NCBI GenBank assembly: GCA_026724425.1
Contig: JAIUCV010000089.1
Coordinates: 3,348,001 to 3,412,000, forward strand
DNA: 64,000 nt
Direction of reading: 5' to 3'
From: Erythrophleum ivorense
Lineage: Eukaryota > Streptophyta > Magnoliopsida > Fabales > Fabaceae
The translations under genes and the position numbers were made by a program. Of the stretch, positions 50,355 to 62,480 are shown piece after piece (the first letter of the stretch is position 1; each line of letters starts with the position of its first letter). Below the pieces are notes generated by a model. That model was not told the DNA's origin. It made no database searches and saw nothing but the letters and a program-made list of their open reading frames with translations.

Positions 50355-50363
50355 CTAAAGGAG

Positions 50364-51338
50364 TCACCTTAGAGCTACTAACCTCATTGGAGATTCAAGA
50401 GCTACTTTTTTGAAGAGGTTGTGCTTTCTAATTTAGATTTCTATTTTTCTTTATGTTTTTTGTTAGGACAATTTGCTGGATCTTTGTTTTGATTATATGT
50501 GACTAAACCTTTATATAAGGTTTGGATGGATTCAAATGAATATTGAAATTGATTTGGAATGATTGGTGATTTGATTCTTATCATATTAATCTATTGTTTT
50601 AGAATTATTTACTTGTGAATGATTAACCATTATTTACATATTTGAGATATTGTATGAATAATTAAGAGGTAAAATATAATATTGGACCATTTGGACAATA
50701 GATTTAAGGCATGTACTTTATAGAAATATGAATATCTCTATATGACTTGAATGACTCATGTACATTGAATTATTAAATGATGATTTATATTAAATTCTAA
50801 ATATCTTAATGAGCTTATGTTAATTCTTATAATCATGAAAGTAAAAATATAATATTAATATAATTACACAAGTGTTATGTCTTATAAAACATAACCTACA
50901 CACTAAGAGATTGAGTCATTATTATAGGTAAGAATTAATTCACATATTCGTTGTTAATTAATCATAGAAATTTAATTGATGAAATTCAAATTCTGAAGTC
51001 TTTAATCATTGAATTGATTAGATTTATTTTAGTTTGCTATGTTTGCAATTAAATTCTTAATTATAGTCAGTTTTAATCCAATTAATTGATCCTTCTAAAT
51101 AATAAAAATAATCACAATTTTAATAGCTAATAATCCTTCATTGTAAGATGATATCTAAATTCATCCATACTACTTGTTCAATTTGCTCACTTGTAGGTTT
51201 CACACTACAGCTATTTACTATTATCTATGTTCATGGTCATTACTATAATTGTTACAATGATTATGGCAGTTGTGATTCCCTATTACAATATTTCAACAAA
51301 GTTAAATTTGTTATCCTCAAAATAGGTACCAAACTTTT
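50364..51338. other. AT-rich intergenic DNA
   Basis: No recognisable feature between the Pack-MULE-like element and the MITE. Confidence 0.4.
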
Positions 51339-51551
51339 GGCATGTTTGGTAGATCGTGGAAGAAAGGGAAAAATAAAATAAAAATTTGGCGAAATTATAA
51401 TGTTACTCTTATAATTATTATTTAATACTATCTATCAATAATTACCTAATAATTAAAAATAAGGATATTATAAGTATTTTTTATTTACAAAATCACATTT
51501 TTACTTTTCATTTCTATTTTTATCCATAACTTTTAGTGTACCAAACAAGCC
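51339..51551 (-). mobile_element. MITE, family copy B
   Basis: Bounded by GGCATGTTTGGTA and TACCAAACAAGCC. Its reverse complement aligns along its length with the element at 16731-16963 (shared TTTGGTACAC start, ATATCCTTA, TTGATAGATA, TTAAATAATAATT). Confidence 0.75.
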
Positions 51552-54429
51552 ATTCATAAACCAGGCATGACAATAAAACTTAAAAGAGAATAGTGGCAAT
51601 GATAATTAAACTAAATTCTATAATAGATTTCTTATCCAACCATAGCCTAATTAATTAGAATAGAGGAGCCAAAGCTAATTAGGTAGATTAGGGGTATTTA
51701 AATCAGAATTGAATCGATTGCCAGATTGAGCTAAACTAACCACAATTAAACAAAAAATTAAGTTTTATTTGATTTTCTACATGTTAAAATCAATTTAATC
51801 CATTTGGTTTTTGATTTGATTTGGTTTGGTTTGGTTAAAATTAAACTAATAATTCAAACATAAAATAGAACTCATCGACTCTTACAATAGGATGTACGAC
51901 TAATTTATTATTAATGACTATGTTACCTTGAAGTCTAATATAGTAAGCTATGAACAAAATTTGAATTATAGTTAAAGATAAATATATGATTGTTAATTTG
52001 TGATATATTTATTTATTACTTATTAAAATTTAGAGTTTACGTAAATTAGTTACTGAACAATTAAATTCAAATTTTATAGATGTATTATTAATTAAATAAT
52101 TTTGTATTTAATTTGACAATCCAAACTTACACATACACACACATATATATAATTACACGTATATACATGCACACAAATATATATATGAAAAATAAAAATT
52201 CAGAAAACAAAAAAAATCATTTTAAAAAAATAACATCAATCAAATCAAACTAAATTTATTATAACCCAAATCGAATAACTCTTTTATTGTGCAAGATGGA
52301 CTTATTCAATTTGATTTAATTTTAGCCTAAAATTGAATCAAATTAAACTTTTGTACACGGATTTTAGCAAGCATCGATTTATATTTCACGAGATGCATGC
52401 ATGTGGCCCTGCAACATCATTTCTGTAGACATGTGCATTATTAGATTATTGGCCCCGGCCACGTCTTAGGTTTGTCTACCTTGTTCATGACAAACTATAT
52501 GCAATTCCAAAAAATAAGTTATTTTACTGAAACATCGTGGGCAATAATGCTACAATGGTTCAATGCTATCAGTTTACTTGAATTATCTTATCCCAACATT
52601 TTACAAAAGAAGATAATAGTGTTTAGTGCACTTTAAACCACTCCAATACTAAAGTGAATATCACAAATTTACCACATTTCTTACTACAGCGAAACCTCTG
52701 TTGTATTTCAAAAGTTAGCATTTCATCAATGTTGGGTGCTTATAGCTTATTAAGCATTGCTATATCCAAGAGATGTAAGAAAACAACTTGTTTGGATAAG
52801 AAATGACAAGTGGGAGGGAATCAAGAGGTGGCACCAAAACCTAGGGGCCGAAGTGTTTTCTGCAATTTGGCCATAAAAAAAAAAAAAACAGTGTTTTCGG
52901 CACTGGACACTGTCAGCTTCTTCGCCTTCTTGTAAATTAGGGAAACACGACAGGTTATCAAGTCCCCACATATTATTACATGGGTACGCGCGGCCACTGG
53001 AAATATGATTGCATAATACTGTATGTACAATTTTTGTATATTATAATAATAATTGACTTCATTTGAATTCAAATGAATCCGCTTGAAAATGATTTGAATT
53101 TGGTAAGCTCAAATTTAGCCACTTTATGATAATTGTAATGGTTATGAGAATGTTTAGTTTGATAAGTAATATGTTTCTTAGTGATTGTGGAAGTTCCAAT
53201 AAATTTGAGGGTCAAACTTCAGCTAAATTAACCTCTACTTACCCTACATAATTTTTAGAAATTTAATCTTTGGAAGATTGACGTAGTTAGAATTCAATTT
53301 GCAACAACAAATCTAGCTACCCGGTGATTAGTCTTCCCATTGCTGATCAATGTGTACTTTTCAAAAGTGCTGTTATGCTATTTTTTGATGCGATTACTTT
53401 CATAAACATCCCAATCTCTTACAAGTATTTCGATGTTTAAAATAATTGATGAAAAAATATTTGAAAGTATTAAGAATATAATCTCACTCATCACTACATA
53501 TTACGTACGCACACCTATACTATTATGCCAATTTTTTAGATATGGTAATTATTAATTCAATTACGTAATGTTAAATTTCAGCTCCATTCCACTTTATTTT
53601 TGTTTTTTGTTCAATTATATCCTTGATTTAATAATAATGGTCACTACGCTATTAAGGTCATATCACAAAGGGCCAAATGCAGAGCCAGCTTCCTTTCTAA
53701 TTGATAATTGATGTTGTTAAACCCAACTAGCCAAATATGACAAATATGTAGGAATAAGCAAAATACTTACGACCAGATAGTAAAAGCTATATTACTTAAA
53801 GGAAAGCCGGAGAGAATTTGGAGAGTTAATAAAGAAGGGAAAATTATGTCTAAAGGCTTTAATTTTGTAAAATTGACATTGAAATATTTAAAATAATTTT
53901 TTTTGAAGGTTTGAAAGCTTTAAAATCTACCTTATTAGAATAAAAATATTCCTATTGTTCCCAAAGTTATTATTTTTGTTTCTCAAAGTTATTATTCTTA
54001 TTTCTTAAAGTTACAACATAGAGATTTTCTTAAAGATATAATAATGTTTTCAATTTATTACAATCACTTGATAAAAACATAAAAATTATTATTATTTAGT
54101 CACTACTCATGCTGTCCAAAATTATTACTCCTTCTTTTTGAAATTACAATATAGTCTTCATAAAATTACAAAGCATTTTTAATTTGTTACAATAATTAGA
54201 TAGAAATATGAAAATTAATATCACTTAATTATTATTTATATTTTTTAAAATTAGTAATTATTTTTTAATAGTTACTGCTCATACTTTTTGAAATTACTCT
54301 AATAATTCTTTTTCTTTATAAGGTAAATTTTAAGTGCTTTGAGTCAAAATTATTCAGTATCAATTTGCTAGGTTCCTTAGATGTTACTCTCCCGTCAAAG
54401 AATTACTACTTTACAGTGCCCCATCCCGC
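51552..54429. other. AT-rich intergenic DNA
   Basis: 51700-52330 contains repeated TTTGGTTTGGTTTGGTT-like and complementary stretches, probably repeat debris. The remainder is AT-rich. No gene recognised. Confidence 0.4.
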
Positions 54430-54436
54430 TATAAAT
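54430..54436 (+). promoter_or_regulatory. Probable TATA box of the 54548 gene
   Basis: TATAAAT in a CG-containing context (CCCGCTATAAATGG), 118 bp upstream of the ATG. This is a plausible spacing with a 5' UTR of about 85 bp. Confidence 0.5.
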
Positions 54437-54547
54437 GGTAACATGTAAATCCTCATAAAAATCATTGCCAAGAAAAATCAAAGAGAACTTAAAGAAGGAA
54501 GCATACCCACCCCAAACACTTTAATCTATCGATCTCCGTTCAAATTA

Positions 54548-55124
54548 ATGGAAAAGGACCTCACAGTGCATCGGTCCTCTTACTTCTCCAGAGGATGCAT
54601 GACGATGTCTCCGTCGTCGTGCTTTACCATTCACGATGAGTTTCAGTACTCTCGCATCCATTGCTGCAGCAACAACCCCACCAATAATAAGAGAGGAGGA
54701 AGATGGAGAAATCTTCTCAGAAGGTTCAGAAGGGAAGGCAAGAGCGTCTGTGGATCTAAACCTTTATCGTTTCAATATGACCCTGTTAGCTATTCCCAGA
54801 ATTTCGACGATGGTTGCCATCTTCAGGAACCTAGACGCCTTCCCCTGCCCTTCCATGATGTTAGGTGGGTTGTATTAAAAATTTTTGTGATTCAACATAG
54901 ATTACCACCAAGTGGTTTAAGTTTGTTTTCTAAGGTTGATCTGCTGTTAATTGCTGCTACTTTGTTTAATTTTGTTGTTTGTGTTCTGTATATTGTGTAG
55001 TGCTGCTCCAGTACTGGATCGGTTGGAATCTACAGAAAAGCATGAATAGGTTGTTTACCTAAGTCACATCACATAGTGCTCTTACCCTTTGTGGTTGCTG
55101 AACTAGTGCAGGTCTAGCTCCTGA
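54548..55124 (+). CDS. Small uncharacterised plant protein, about 109 residues
   Basis: An ATG-initiated frame with coding-like composition: MEKDLTVHRSSYFSRG, then MSPSSCFTIHDEFQYSRIHC, then a basic block NNKRGGRWRNLLRRFRREGK, then GSKPLSFQYDPVSYSQNFDD and a proline-rich RRLPLPFHDVR. The W-x-x-LLRR basic block and the FxYDPVSYSQNFDDG motif recall a family of short plant proteins of unknown function, as far as I can judge. I place a splice donor at 54864 (GTTAG|GTGGGT) and an acceptor at 55111 (GTGCAG), so the second exon adds only three codons before TGA (55122-55124). Without splicing the frame would run to 55000 with a hydrophobic, intron-like tail, which I think less likely. No signal peptide. 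The basic stretch could direct it to the nucleus, but this is inference. Confidence 0.65.
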
Positions 55125-55679
55125 GTTTGAAATTCCCATTTCCACTTTCCCAGAAAGACGAAGAGGAGATGCTCGGACATGGACTGTAATCACCATTAAC
55201 TGCAAAGAATGCATGTTCTGTAGCTGTAGAAATGAATCAATGTTTCTCTCACACAGTGAAGGTCTCAGAAATTACCTTGTGAATATCTGATGCTGTGTTT
55301 GAAACTCTGCTTTCCACCGAAATGAATGAAACTGTGAATATTATGATTATTATAACCATTTGCCAAATTAATGGAACATGCTTAGCGTATTTAGCTTTCT
55401 CATTTCTCATTTTGATGAACTGTGGCCTGTGGCTGTGGGGTATCCTTAACATGTTCTGATACAACCAACGTGCTATGGTGGTCTCACTCTCTGGAATCAT
55501 TATTTGAGTTCCTTTTATTATTACAATTATTTTCTCCTTTTTTTTTTCCGTTTTGTAAAGCATAGGTACAATCCACTTCCTCTTATAGTTTATTATTGTG
55601 CACGTATAAAGCAACAGCTATTTCATAAATCAGATGCTGTAATCTGGAACCAAGCAAATGTAAAACAGTAAAAGCATAG
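55125..55679. other. 3' UTR and flank of the 54548 gene
   Basis: Moderate composition consistent with a 3' UTR for the first few hundred bases. No further gene. Confidence 0.4.
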
Positions 55680-55999
55680 GGTCTGTTTAAAATTGTTTTT
55701 GTTTTAATGTTTTTAAAATATATGTTTTCAAGAACAAGTTTTTAAAAACAAAAAAATTAAAAAATCTGTTTGAATCATTATTCTAAAAAGTAATTATTTT
55801 TTGTTTTTTATCTCATTCGGTAAAACAAAAATTTCAGAACACTTAAAAAGTGTTCTGATTTTTTTATTTTTAAAAACAAAATTTTATTTTTTTGTTTTAC
55901 AAAACACTTCATCAAAAATACATTATAAAATAAGTTTTTTTTTGTTTCTTGGTTCTTAAAAACAACAAAACTGTTGTGCAGAATCAAATCAAACAGGCC
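55680..55999. mobile_element. Probable TIR MITE, about 320 bp
   Basis: Ends GGTCTGTTT and, in reverse complement, GGCCTGTTTGATTTG, flanked on both sides by CATAG (55675-55679 and 56000-56004). The interior is A/T-rich with internally complementary stretches (TTTGTTTTA/TAAAACAAA, AGTGTTCTGA). The 5-bp flanking repeat is not diagnostic of a known superfamily. Confidence 0.5.
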
Positions 56000-56004
56000 C
56001 ATAG

Positions 56005-57605
56005 TTTGTAAGGCCTCACTCATTTTTGAATTGAGCAGAGGGAGATGTGAAAGAAATAAAATAAAATAAAATTCTTTAGAAAGTGGGGTTTTTTTTTTAC
56101 AGTTAAATCTTTTAAAAATTTGTGTGTAACAATTTTTTATTTTTATAAATACAAGTCCTGAAATAGTTTAACGGTAAAAACATTCAACTTAAAAAAAAAA
56201 AGATCAAAATTTTCATAACAAAATCCTTAAAAAAAAAAAAAAGAGACCGGCAAGAATTTGACAAAGGGATCACGTGAGACTTTTTCTGTTTCTTTTTCCC
56301 AGTAGATTAGATTAGAGCATGGCATTTGGTTACTGGATTTGAGTTGATAAAAAAGGAAAGGGAGAGGCGATTCCTTCAAATAAATTGTTTGGTTGACGGA
56401 ATGGAATCCCTTCCTACCATGACCCGGAGAAGTCCTTACTCTATCATATAAAGTAATTGGGATTCTTGTAAAAAATCAAATGAAAAGTTAACACTTCTAT
56501 AAAATCTAATGAAGATAGATAAAAATATTCTCATTTATTATTGTTATCATCATCATTATTATCTAAAAAAAATTATTTTATTATTTTTATATTAAGAATA
56601 TTATGATCATTTCATTACTTTTCTTTTTTATTGTCATATTATTTTTATTTAACTAAATATAAGAAAAAAAATAAATTATAATACCAAATATAATTACCAG
56701 TAATAGAATTTCATTCTATTAAAATTTATTTTTATTGCCATGCTCAACCAAACGGATAAAATTTTCAAATATGCTTTGATTTGATTTGATGATCACATCT
56801 TCTCTTTTCCATTTTTTCCATAATAGATATCATGAAAAGGATGAAAAGAGGACAAGTTAGATATCGAACAAATGTAATAAGTCTCGGGCGACGGTGAAAA
56901 TCTCGCCACCCAAACACATTCAGCCATCCGAAAAACGTAAACAAAGCTAAACGGTCACAATTCACAACTCACAAGGAAAATTGCTTCAGTCCACACCATG
57001 CACTCTTCAGAGTTAAAAAAATAAAAAATAAAAAATGCCTTAGCAGTAATTAGTTTATCGAGAAAACAAGGACGGTGATTAGTAAATCTGATTCCGGACT
57101 GAATTGTTGAGTTTAATTTAAAATAAAAATAAAAATATTTTATTTTTTTGTGCCACAAATTAATTTTTGTTAAATTTTATGACTTAAACTCCTAATTGTT
57201 TTATATAAAGTAAAATTTATAGTTAGCCCGCAATCATTCTTTAAGCTAAACCAGTTAAATTGATTTAAAGACTTAATGTTTTAAAAACGTGTTTGTATAA
57301 AGGACTATATTTTCAGACATTGGTTTAAATCGGATTATATAGAAATTTTCAACTTCATGTGGCTGAACCGACCAGCTCCATATATAGCTTTAATGGTCAA
57401 AGCAGCTGATGAAAGAATTTTTCGTTAACATGTTATAGGATACTTAGCTGTTGAACATATGTTTTCAATTAGAAAATTAGGAGTGGAAATTGTTTGATAA
57501 CTCATTTAGTACGTGAAAAATTAGAAATAACAATAAAGAGTGAAACGATAATGTTATAGATAAAAAATAATTATTATATTTTTATTTTTAAAAATTTATA
57601 AAATG

Positions 57606-57692
<87 letters not shown>

Positions 57693-59640
57693 GCAAAGCA
57701 ATAAGGAAATATTTTTTAAAACTTTTTTTTTCTTTTTTTCATCTCTCACCAAATAGTTATTTGGTTAGATAATATAATTGATAAGAAAATATAATTTATG
57801 AATTGATAGGATAGAAAATTATTATTATTCTCTTACATAGTTAAAATAATAATTATAAGAATATAATAAAAATCATATAAATAAAATACCTTCACAAAAT
57901 ATCAAACTAAACGAGGTGTTAGTTTCTTCATGTGTTGAACAAGTACAGAGCGTTAAAGCTTGGATTTTTTTTCCCCTTTTAAATGTAATTGTTCCAATAA
58001 AAAATTCAGATTTATTTGTTTATTATACAGATCAGAGCAAGTGTTATTATTTTTTATTGTGAGTTCTTAGTTCTGTTTCAATAAATTAAGTTTTAGTCTT
58101 GTCCAACAAAAACAAGATTCTGATATGGTATACAAAATGAGGGTGACGGACCAACCTGAGCTAGCCCATCATCGTTACCGTTAATATTACAGTTCAGTTA
58201 TTGACCTGATCACTTTCATCGATTTAAACAAGTTTAAAATTTTGTTTATATTAATTAAAATATAATAAATATATAATTTTTATGATAAATCTATAATTAT
58301 TTAATTAAATTATATATCTACCATGTTATTGTCAAAAATTTATTCACATATTATATTTTAATTAAGAAATGTACTTTTAAAATTTATGAATTTATTTAGA
58401 ACACAGAGTATTTTCAAGATCAATATAAAATATTACACATATTTTTAAAACCAAAATAATGTTTTATTCATTTTAAAATTAAAAATAAATATTATAATTT
58501 GTAAATTTAAAAATAAAATTTGATACTCAAAAACTGATTATAAAAATTATATTAATAGTTAAGTATGTACTAAAATGCATGTCAATTTATTTATTTATTT
58601 TTAATAAATTATTTAATATAAAATTAAGTTTTAGCATTTTTTAATAGTTTTAAAATAGTAGAAGAAGTAATAACAAGTTAGTTATTTTCTATTCTTTCAC
58701 ATTTATTTATTTATAAATAAATATATATTATTTTAGGATCAATGATAAAAAAGTTTTAAAGTCATATATATATATATATATATAAATAATATATGTTAAA
58801 CATTTTTTAAATAGTTAGTTTTTAGCAAGTTCATATGTATTTCAAAGAAAAAATGTTCACTAATTTTGAAAAGTATCAAGAGTGTATTTTGTTATAAGAG
58901 CTTCATAGCCATAAGAATTTCAATAAGTCAAATTTGATTTAATTTGTTTTTATAAGACTTATGATCAAATTACATATAAAGAACTAATACAATAAATTAT
59001 CTAAATTATTTTGAACAAAGTAATTTTAGTACAACAAGTCACTTTGATTAAATAGTTTTTATAACTTTATTAAGTCACTATTATTAGTAAACTGCCAAAA
59101 GAGATATTCAATACCAAGTTACCAACCAAGGCATGATCATTTCAACAATCCCGAAAACATTGTCATTCACTTTGTTTTACTGTTATATTTCTCTTATTAC
59201 ATCAAAATAAACCCCTTTTGTCCCTTTCTCTCAAAGCTCATTTGTTTTCTTTGTTTAAATCATAATATTTAGAATTGAAACATTTTTAAATTTACACAAA
59301 TAAAAGAAATAGTCCTTTATACATGAAAACATATTTTTTAAAAAAAAAATTTGTGGTATAATTTTTATTTAAACAATTAAGATGTTTTTCTTATGATAAT
59401 TAAAGTTAAATTTGTTGGACTGACGTGTAGTATCCAAGTGTTTTCTAATAGTGACCACCTTCTACTTTCGCTTATGATAATTAAAAAATTTGGGTTTGGA
59501 CGCCAAGTGGGGTCACGAATCTCATTTGGGCCAGTCCCTTCAATTATATAATGTTTTAAAAAATTATTTTGGTATCGGATATTTTCGTTCTCACCGATAT
59601 TAAATCTCCCACTGCCCTTTGATATTTTCACCCTCGAGAA
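56005..59640. other. AT-rich intergenic DNA
   Basis: Mostly AT-rich. 57220-57420 is slightly richer in GC and may be element debris. 59390-59480 contains CTTATGATAATTAAA twice. No gene supported. Confidence 0.4.
57606..57690 (+). repeat. (TAA)n microsatellite
   Basis: About 28 uninterrupted trinucleotide units. Likely highly polymorphic. Confidence 0.97.
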
Positions 59641-61754
59641 GGATCACTGTCCAGGTAGGTATGAATGTGTACTTCTTCACTTGTTCATGCACTATTTCTC
59701 CTTCATCTTCTTCTCATTTCGTCTATCAATTGCGACAAATTTAACGTGATTCCGTCAACTTCAAATGTTGAGGCATTCTCATTATCCTGCAATAATGAAA
59801 ATTCATTATTGGAGGACTTGTAACGTGATTTTACTCGCATGATTTTTGTTGAATAGATATCCCAAATAAATCTGTTTTAATACAAGGCCAGGCGGTGACA
59901 CATAATCCTGGTTGATCAACATGGGTTTGGTCCAATCCGTGTGTATCAAATATTATTGGCATATGGTCGTTTCCTTAGATTGCAGTTTCAGTCTGTGCTT
60001 CTGCAGCCGCCAATGTTATCAACCTCGTCTGCGTAATTTTAGCCTTAGTTTGTAACTCTTTGGACCTCTATTAATATGAAATCTTCTTAAAATCTTACCA
60101 CTCTATCTGATGATTTATTTAAAATTTCTTGAAGTCGTATTTTTCTTTTCCCCTTACCTAGCTGTCAGCACTTATGAAGGCATTAAAATATTTGGTTTAT
60201 TGTCATAAAAGATCAGGTCAGTTTTGATTCACTACTTCCTCCTATCATATTTTTCTAGTGACCAATGGTGGGATCCTGAGCTCATAAGAAGTTTGAAATC
60301 TAATGTACTGTAATAGCATGTAAATCCTACTAATCCTATTGTTGATTTTTGCCAATTGTCATCCAGCTTCTGTAATAATCATGTGATCTTTTTTTGGTTT
60401 GGGGGGAGGGGGCGCTCTCCTTGATGGTATGCACATTTAGCCCATGCATTCAGAAGGATAGCATAGCTGTTTTATGAATTTAGGTGGGTCACTAGAAGCT
60501 TTCACAGCTAAGTATTACCTTCGTATGAATTGCATCCAATAGAGAATTTTTTTTTTTTTTTCTGGTTTTCGTTTTTTTTTTCTTTTAAAGAATGGAGGTA
60601 CAATATAGCTTATCCAGCTTGTGCTTGGTATTGTTATGGTGTCTATACAAATATGATATACTTCGTTTTTTTCCCCTCCCCCCTTAAACAGATCTTTTGT
60701 TGAGGGTTGGCTGATCCTTTCATGCATGTAATTATGCTGTTAATGAATCAGAATGCATTTAGAATCTGTTTAATATTCAGATGTAATTTATGGGAAGTTA
60801 GTCTGGACATCTGAAAATCATAGGTAAATTAACTGCAGGGGCTTAAACTTATGAATTTGTCATCTGCAGTTGACAGATTACATTTCTGCAAAGCTATGTG
60901 TAATTGGGTAGCAACTTTTGCACGTAATATGAGTTATTATACTCTTCCTTGTATTTTAGTTTTTCAGCAATGCACAAAATATCAATTTGGGGTCGAATGT
61001 TTCTTCTAGCAACTGATATTGTGGATGGGCAAAGTCAAACTGAACTTGGAAGATATTGGTGAGAAACATAATGCATACACGCTGTACTTAAACAATATAA
61101 CTTGGAATGGCATGACGAGAAAGAGAATCAATAGCACAAAGGAAGTGCCAATGATGTTGCTTAACATTTCATTGTTCTGTTTTCTTGAACACTTTTTTTT
61201 TTCCTTTTAAAAGATATGCTTCAAAAACAGGCAACTTCACCTGCATAGTTGGATATGTGTCCGTTCCTCTCTCCCTTTTTTCTCTTCTATGCCAATGCTA
61301 CAAATGCTCTGTCAATTTAAATACTCCAAGAGGTGCTGAACGGTAGTCATGTGCTTCTGAGTCTGGTACAGTATATAAATTCAGATTTTGACTAGAGTGA
61401 CTCCACTTTATTTTGATTTTTCTTAGAACTCTCGGATCTTGTTAGTTATCTTTAAAGAATAATTGGATACACCAGTTGGAAAATTTTATGTCCATGCTGT
61501 ATTATTGAAAAATTCCCATAATTGACTTTACATACGTATCTCATTTGAATACTGTCACATACTGATTAGCTTTTATCTAGCTCATCTCATTCGAGTCATA
61601 CACGTCCCTGCTATTGATTCTTGTTTTGAGTAATCAACTGACATTTTTGCAGGATTCTTCATCTTTTCATACGTGGTTATTATGCTGCAATTCCATAATA
61701 TCTTTGTTTGTGTCAATGAAGTGCCAAAATATCTTACTAAAGAACTTTTGATCA
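59641..61754. other. Less AT-rich non-coding stretch between intergenic DNA and the MADS gene
   Basis: Composition and pyrimidine-rich tracts resemble introns or UTRs more than the flanking AT-rich DNA. A donor-like CAG|GTAGGTATG stands near 59655. No long coding exon is seen on either strand. It may include the 3' UTR of the minus-strand MADS gene and possibly a non-coding transcript. Confidence 0.3.
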
Positions 61755-62480
61755 TCATTTGGTGGCACTGCCTGATGTCTCATACGTGTCTTGCTGGGGC
61801 TGGCTTAACTGCAGTCGAATCAGTTCTTGTGGATCCTCCCCAGCATTAAATCCGAATGGATTGAATGCATCTCCGCTTGCTGCAGCCACCTCCAATGTGC
61901 CATAAACCTGAGATATCAAGCCTCATAGTTAAGCAAGGTGAGCTTTCTGTTGTCATATTTTACAGCCTGAGTGAACATAATCAAATTCTCTTGGAATTTT
62001 TGGGGATGCCTTATTAGTGGATTACTAAGCTGGCTACCTTCTATAGTTGTGTGTTTTCTTGTCAAATGAGGTTTACCTTCTTATAGAGTTCCACATTTTC
62101 CTGATGGATAATGTTTCCCTGCAAGAAAAATAAGAAAAAAGTCAGTTCATTATTACAAATGCTTTTGAAGGAAACTTTGGTGAATATCATTGCTCAAACA
62201 GACCTTTCGATTCAGCTCTCGGATTTCATCTGTTAGAATTTGTTCCTGCAGAGTTTAATGAAGTGTGTTAATTGCATTCAATTACCCAAAGATTGCTTCA
62301 AGAGATTAATCAAGCATATTTGTCATCAATACCAAAGTAAAGAAACATTGCTGCTTATTTCAATCTTAAATTTAGTTGACCTTTTTCACGCGAACACCTC
62401 GGAGACTCATTTCCAGTTGATTCTCTAGATCTTGTAGGTTTTTCACACTTAAACCATAAAGCCGTTCTCCCATCAATTGC
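61755..62480 (-). CDS. AGL17-clade MIKC MADS-box factor, last four exons (5' part beyond window)
   Basis: Transcription factor of the AGL17/ANR1/AGL16/AGL21 group, known for roles in root development, nitrate response and flowering (family knowledge). Exons on the minus strand: 62480-62381 (K-box: QLMGERLYGLSVKNLQDLEN, QLEMSLRGVRVKK), 62245-62204 (EQILTDEIRELNRK), 62118-62077 (GNIIHQENVELYKK) and 61907-61755 (VYGTLEVAAASGDAFNPFGF, then a tail with RLQLSQPQQ). The exon sizes 100-42-42-153 match the classic MIKC pattern. The MADS domain, I region and first K-box exon lie past position 64000 behind an intron of more than 1.5 kb. The protein ends SGSATK, which appears shorter than relatives that continue after ATK with a LGLQL-like tail. 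This may be a small truncation. Confidence 0.9.

Noticed and set aside
55675..56004. Firm assignment of this MITE to the hAT superfamily
   Set aside because: hAT elements make 8-bp duplications, and only 5 bp (CATAG) are shared by the flanks.
59377..59631. 84-codon minus-strand open frame
   Set aside because: No recognisable motif. It contains a repeated TTAATTATCATAAG-type sequence and ends in promoter-like DNA, so it is more likely chance.
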